Source: Istiophorus platypterus (lineage: Eukaryota; Chordata; Actinopteri; Istiophoriformes; Istiophoridae). From it: a stretch of 64,000 bases of DNA. Each line of letters starts with the position of its first letter. The first letter of the stretch is position 1. Under the pieces are notes generated by a model. The model was not told the origin of the DNA and did no database searches. It was given only the letters and a program-made list of their open reading frames with translations. The stretch covers positions 3,353,001-3,417,000 of the forward strand of contig CM029122.1 of NCBI GenBank assembly GCA_016859345.1, written 5' to 3'. A program made the position numbers and the translations under genes. This document shows, one piece after another, positions 60,626 to 64,000 of the stretch.

Positions 60626-61256
60626 TTAAAAGAAAAGACGTCATCCTGGGCTTGGGGAACATTTGATAGATATTTTTTTCACGATTTTCTGATATTTTAT
60701 AGACAAAATGATCATTAAAAAAAAAGAAATGATTGCAGGATTAAATATCTAGTGAGAATAATTTTGATTGAACCAAAAACCCTTTCACAAGTTCTTACTG
60801 AAGCTGAACAGACGGATGAGATTCCAGTGGCTTTATGACTTTACTCTTTCTAAAGCAGCATCATAATGGTTCGTTTCACTGTGGAATCATCTGTAGACGT
60901 TTCTCCATCCAGATGATTTAATCATTTTGGACAATTTTTAACATTTGGTCAATTAATGGAGGAGTTGAAAAAGTGACCTGAAACTATTTTGACTTTGTTG
61001 TTTTCAAGCAAATACTTAGACAAATACTCAGATACTTGAATCAAAAATCTAATTTTGATCATCCTTCAAGCATATTGCCCCCTGCCCCCCCCCACCTGCC
61101 CCCCGCTGTTTGACCCGTCCGTGCGTCTGTCATCTAATGCAGGACAGAGACAGGAAAGTATTACAGGCTGCAAAGCTGCTGAGCACTAACGATAATGAAG
61201 TGTTGTCCGCGGTCGATTATGAGGGGAAACGTGATGGTGTTGAATCCAGGTCAGGG

Positions 61257-61257
<1 letters not shown>

Positions 61258-61302
<45 letters not shown>

Positions 61303-61331
61303 ACAGGTGTGTGTGTGTGTTTGTGTGTGTC
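61258..61331. repeat. (GT)n microsatellite pair
   Basis: GT arrays at 61,258-61,299 and 61,308-61,331, followed by an 11-base G run. Confidence 0.94.
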
Positions 61332-61819
61332 GGGGGGGGGGGGTGATACTGTGCCCTACATACACATAGTACCTCTTTCCCCTGTAACCGTCGGACGTCG
61401 TTACAGGTTTTGGACGGAGGCGTCAGAGGGTTTTCATAGACTTGATTTCTCCTTTTGCACATTTTTACATTGTTGTAGATTATAAACTGATTGTAAATGG
61501 AACAAACTGACAGTTTTTGCTTATCAATCTACACTTAATAACCTATTATGACAAAGTGAAATTGTCCTGAGAGGCTTTTGCAAATCTATTTAAAATAAAA
61601 AAAAGGAAATCTCTGATTTGAGTGTTCAGACCCTTGAATCAGAACTTTGTAGAACCTCCTTTGGCGGCTGTTAAAGATCCAAGGCTTCTTGGATGAGTCT
61701 CGATATGTGGAGCTGGATTTAGGAATTTGATCCCATCCCAGGCTCCATCAGGCTGGATGGGAGTCGTCCGAGGAAGTGACCTTTGGGCCTCTCCACAGAT
61801 TGTTTTTTTTTGGTATATG

Positions 61820-62055
61820 TCCAGTGCGTTCCAGTGCGGCCCGGTCCGCTCTGATGCGGTCCGGTGTGGTCCGGTCCAGTGCGTTCTGGTCCGGTGCGGC
61901 CCGGTGCTTTCCGGTGCGGGCTGGTGTGGTCTGGTGCAGTCTGGTGCGGCCCGGTCCTGTGCGGCCCGGGCGTCTGGTCCGGTCCGGTCCGATGCAGCCC
62001 TGTGTGGTCCGGTCCGGTGTGTTCTGGTGCGGTCCGGTCTGGTGCGGTCCAGTCC
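61820..62055. repeat. Degenerate GGTCC/GGTGC satellite, block 1
   Basis: About 235 bases built from 5-base words of the type GGTCC, GGTGC, GGTGT and AGTCC. No stop codon arises in the pattern, so all frames stay open and give Gly-Pro-Val-Arg-Ser-like translations; these are not proteins. Confidence 0.92.
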
Positions 62056-62105
62056 ACACAGTGACACAGTGTTAGGCTCATCTCTCAGACACACCTTTGC
62101 TGCTG

Positions 62106-62106
<1 letters not shown>

Positions 62107-62141
<35 letters not shown>
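62107..62141. repeat. (GT)n microsatellite
   Basis: About 17 perfect GT units between the two satellite blocks. Confidence 0.95.
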
Positions 62142-62144
<3 letters not shown>

Positions 62145-62507
62145 AGATTGCTGAATGCACTCGAGGAGTGTGTGTTGTTGTAGTCTGATATCTGGGGCTT
62201 AGGCTCCTCCCCCAGCCGTACCCACCATACAATAGTGTTTACACATGTTGAGCCAGCACCAGTGATTGTATCTAAATATCATCCAGCGTTATCTCATTCA
62301 TTCTCTCGAGTCTCTTGATGCCTTGGGTACAAATCTTTTTTTTTTTCTGGGTTCTGTGTGATTGGGACATTTAAATATTGTTCAGAAACGCATTTGCACA
62401 ATTGCTCAGACTCGAGGCCAGTTTACGCTTCTGTGTCAAAACCTACGTCTGTGGTGACGCAGACCACAAGAACTTTGATCGGTCAGCTCGGTGGCATCGC
62501 ATTTTCA

Positions 62508-63285
62508 GGTGCGGCCTGGTCCGGTGTGGTCCGGTTCGGCCCATCCAGTGCGGCCGGGTCCGGTCTGGTGAGACCTTGTGCGGCCCAGTGCGTTGCGGTG
62601 TGGCCTGGTCCGTCTGGGTGGCAGTTCTCGTCGTGGTCTGGTGATGTGGCCCGGTCCGGTGCGGTCTGGTGCGGCCCGGTCCAGTCCAGTGTGTTCCGGT
62701 CCAGTCATGTGTGGCCAGTCTTGGTCCAGTCCGGTCTGGTGCAGTGCAGATGTGGCCCGGTCCGGTCCGGTCGGTGCAGTCCGGTGCGGCCCAGTCCGGT
62801 CCGGTCTGGTGTGGCCTGGTGCAGCCCAGTGTGTTGCGATGCAGCCCGGTCAGGCCTGGTGCCTGGTCTGCCGGCCGGTCCGTCCGTCCGGTGTGGTCTC
62901 CCCGTGCCCCGCTCCCGCTGGTGAAGAAGGATGCGGATCCTGCGTCCCAGTGGTGGCTTCCGGTCCAGTCATGTGCGGCCCGGTGCGGCCGGTCCGGTCC
63001 GGCCCGGCCCGGTCCAGTCCGGTGCGGTGCGGTCTGATGTGGCCCGGCCGGTCCGGTGCGGTCTGGTGCGGCCCGGTCCAGTCCGGTGCGTTCCGGTCCA
63101 GTCATGTGTGGCCAGGTGTGGCCCAGTCCGGTCTGGTGCAGTTCAGATGTGGCCGGTCCGGTCCAGTCCGGTCTGGTGCAGCTCGGTCAGGCCTGGTGCA
63201 GTCTGGTGCGGCCCGGTCCGGTCTGGTGAAGTGCGGCCGGTCCGTCCAGTCCGGCCCGGTCCTGGTCTGGTGCAGTCCCTGGTCT
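62508..63285. repeat. Degenerate GGTCC/GGTGC satellite, block 2 with higher-order structure
   Basis: About 780 bases of the same 5-base words. The word TTCCGGTCCAGTCATGTG occurs at 62,694, 62,958 and 63,091. A stretch of about 120 bases from 62,644 recurs, with few changes, from 63,037, an offset of about 395 bases, which implies a longer repeat unit. Confidence 0.9.
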
Positions 63286-64000
63286 GATTTCTCTCCTGTC
63301 GTCTCTCTGCAGTCTCGTTTTCCTCTTTTCTGTGTCTTTTTGCCCCTGTCCTCCTGACTCAGTTTTTTTTGGCCCAGTTGTTTTTTTTTTTTGCGCCTCG
63401 GTGTTTTTTTCCCCTGTGTCCTGATCTCTCTGCCTCCTCCACAGTTTGTTTTTTTTTGTTTTTTGCTTTTGATTTTTCTTTTTTCCCGCCCTCCGAGTAG
63501 TTTGTGTTTTTGTTTTTGTGTTTTTGTGTTTTTGTTTTTTTGTTTTTTTTGTTTTTTTGTGTTTTCTTTGACTCGACGCGCCGTTTGAATCGTGGGACCT
63601 TATACACAAACACTGGTCCAGTTCTAGACACAACTCAAGGATAATTAAAACAAACAGGAGACACATGACAACAGGTTTTTCAGCGACACAGTAAAAAGGG
63701 TCTGAACCATGAGATTTTTTTTTTCTACTATTTCTTCGATTTTTTCGTTATTTATTATTGAGTGTAAATTGATAAACAGAAATTCTTAGAAATAAATAAA
63801 CAGAAAAACAAAAGGTGAGGGGGTCTGGAAACGTTTCAAGGCAACTGTGTCCGTGTGTTCGTGTGTGTGTGTGTGTGTGAGTGTTTGAGCCAGGCCCATA
63901 TTCATTAGACACAGTAGCAGACTCAGCTGAACAGATGCAGCGCTGCTGCAGACGATGTGTTTATTGAGGCGTCGTTAACGAGATGCAGCATTTAAATTTT
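63286..64000. other. T-rich low-complexity stretch and right flank
   Basis: Poly-T and TTTTTG runs (63,361-63,565), the right end of the transposon-like element, and a GT microsatellite at 63,858-63,880. No exon seen. Confidence 0.7.

Larger units (their letters stand above)
57770..61430 (+). other. Inferred second dgkg intron, left part
   Basis: No dgkg exon seen. It holds a TTTG run (57,818-57,845), a GC3-rich minus-strand open frame (58,119-58,373), a TATATG-type repeat (58,917-59,030), repeat remnants (60,150-60,625) and GT microsatellites at 61,258-61,331. Confidence 0.6.
61430..63835. mobile_element. Decayed transposon-like element with inverted ends
   Basis: Left end (61,521-61,556) contains TTATCAATCTACACTTAATA; the reverse complement of 63,741-63,775 reads TTATCAATTTACACTCAATA and goes on similarly, so the two flanks form an imperfect inverted repeat about 2.2 kb apart. 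Sequence next to each end (GTGTTCAGACCCTTGAATCA at about 61,620; AGGGGGTCTGGAAACG near 63,810) recalls, from memory, an abundant fish repeat with GTATTCAGACCC, possibly Tc1-related. No transposase frame survives. The middle is occupied by the GGTCC satellite and a GT microsatellite. Confidence 0.5.

Noticed and set aside
61110..61260. Possible further dgkg exon (open frame before the GT array)
   Set aside because: No acceptor in the right phase (phase 1, starting with the rest of a Tyr codon) and no similarity to the recoverin-homology region expected next.
61639..63105. Minus-strand frames rich in Arg-Thr-Gly-Pro-His over the same satellite
   Set aside because: Opposite-strand shadows of the same repeat; no domain and no start context.
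62358..63357. Long overlapping open frames of up to 259 codons
   Set aside because: They run through the pentamer satellite, which contains no stop codon in any frame; all translations are Gly-Pro-Val-Arg-Ser repeats.

Overview
The window looks like nuclear DNA of a ray-finned fish, probably a spiny-rayed (percomorph) teleost. The reasons are intron-split gamma-crystallin genes including the fish-type gammaM class, very short introns, many long GT/CA microsatellites, and several interspersed repeats that resemble common teleost families. There are no bacterial features. Gene density is low: everything protein-coding that I can support lies in the first 11.6 kb, plus one small exon at 57.7 kb.

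Layout. (1) 1-11,610: a lens gamma-crystallin cluster. A gammaM-type gene on the minus strand is cut by the left edge. Head-to-head with it, about 3.2 kb away, start three complete plus-strand genes of gammaS-like type at 4,169-5,471, 7,371-8,209 and 9,811-11,550. Each has a TATA box, a tiny first coding exon of 9 to 18 bases, one exon per two-Greek-key domain, and (for the complete genes) an AATAAA signal. (2) 11,640-42,260: about 30 kb with no exon I can defend. It holds a decayed LINE endonuclease fragment, copies of dispersed repeats, one tRNA-derived SINE, microsatellites, minisatellites and several inverted repeats. (3) 42,280-42,718: a GA-rich tract followed by a CpG-rich exon ending in a splice donor, read here as the 5' leader exon of the diacylglycerol kinase gamma gene (dgkg). 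(4) 42,719-57,697: its inferred first intron. (5) 57,698-57,769: the exon with the dgkg start codon and 22 codons of the type I DGK N-terminus. (6) 57,770-64,000: intronic sequence, with a possible minus-strand coding fragment at 58.1-58.4 kb and a transposon-like element whose inside carries a large degenerate GGTCC/GGTGC satellite (61.8-63.3 kb).

The crystallins would be abundant structural proteins of lens fibre cells, packed to give a high refractive index. The promoters show Sox-like and Maf-like sites, as expected for lens genes. Human CRYGS and DGKG are also neighbours (3q27), so the arrangement supports both the gammaS assignment of the plus-strand genes and the dgkg call. No clearly new biological system was found. 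The most useful leads are a shared promoter module of the second and third gammaS-like genes, the satellite inside a transposon-like element, the leader of dgkg with start codons in all three frames, and the unexplained GC3-rich reading frame at 58.1-58.4 kb.
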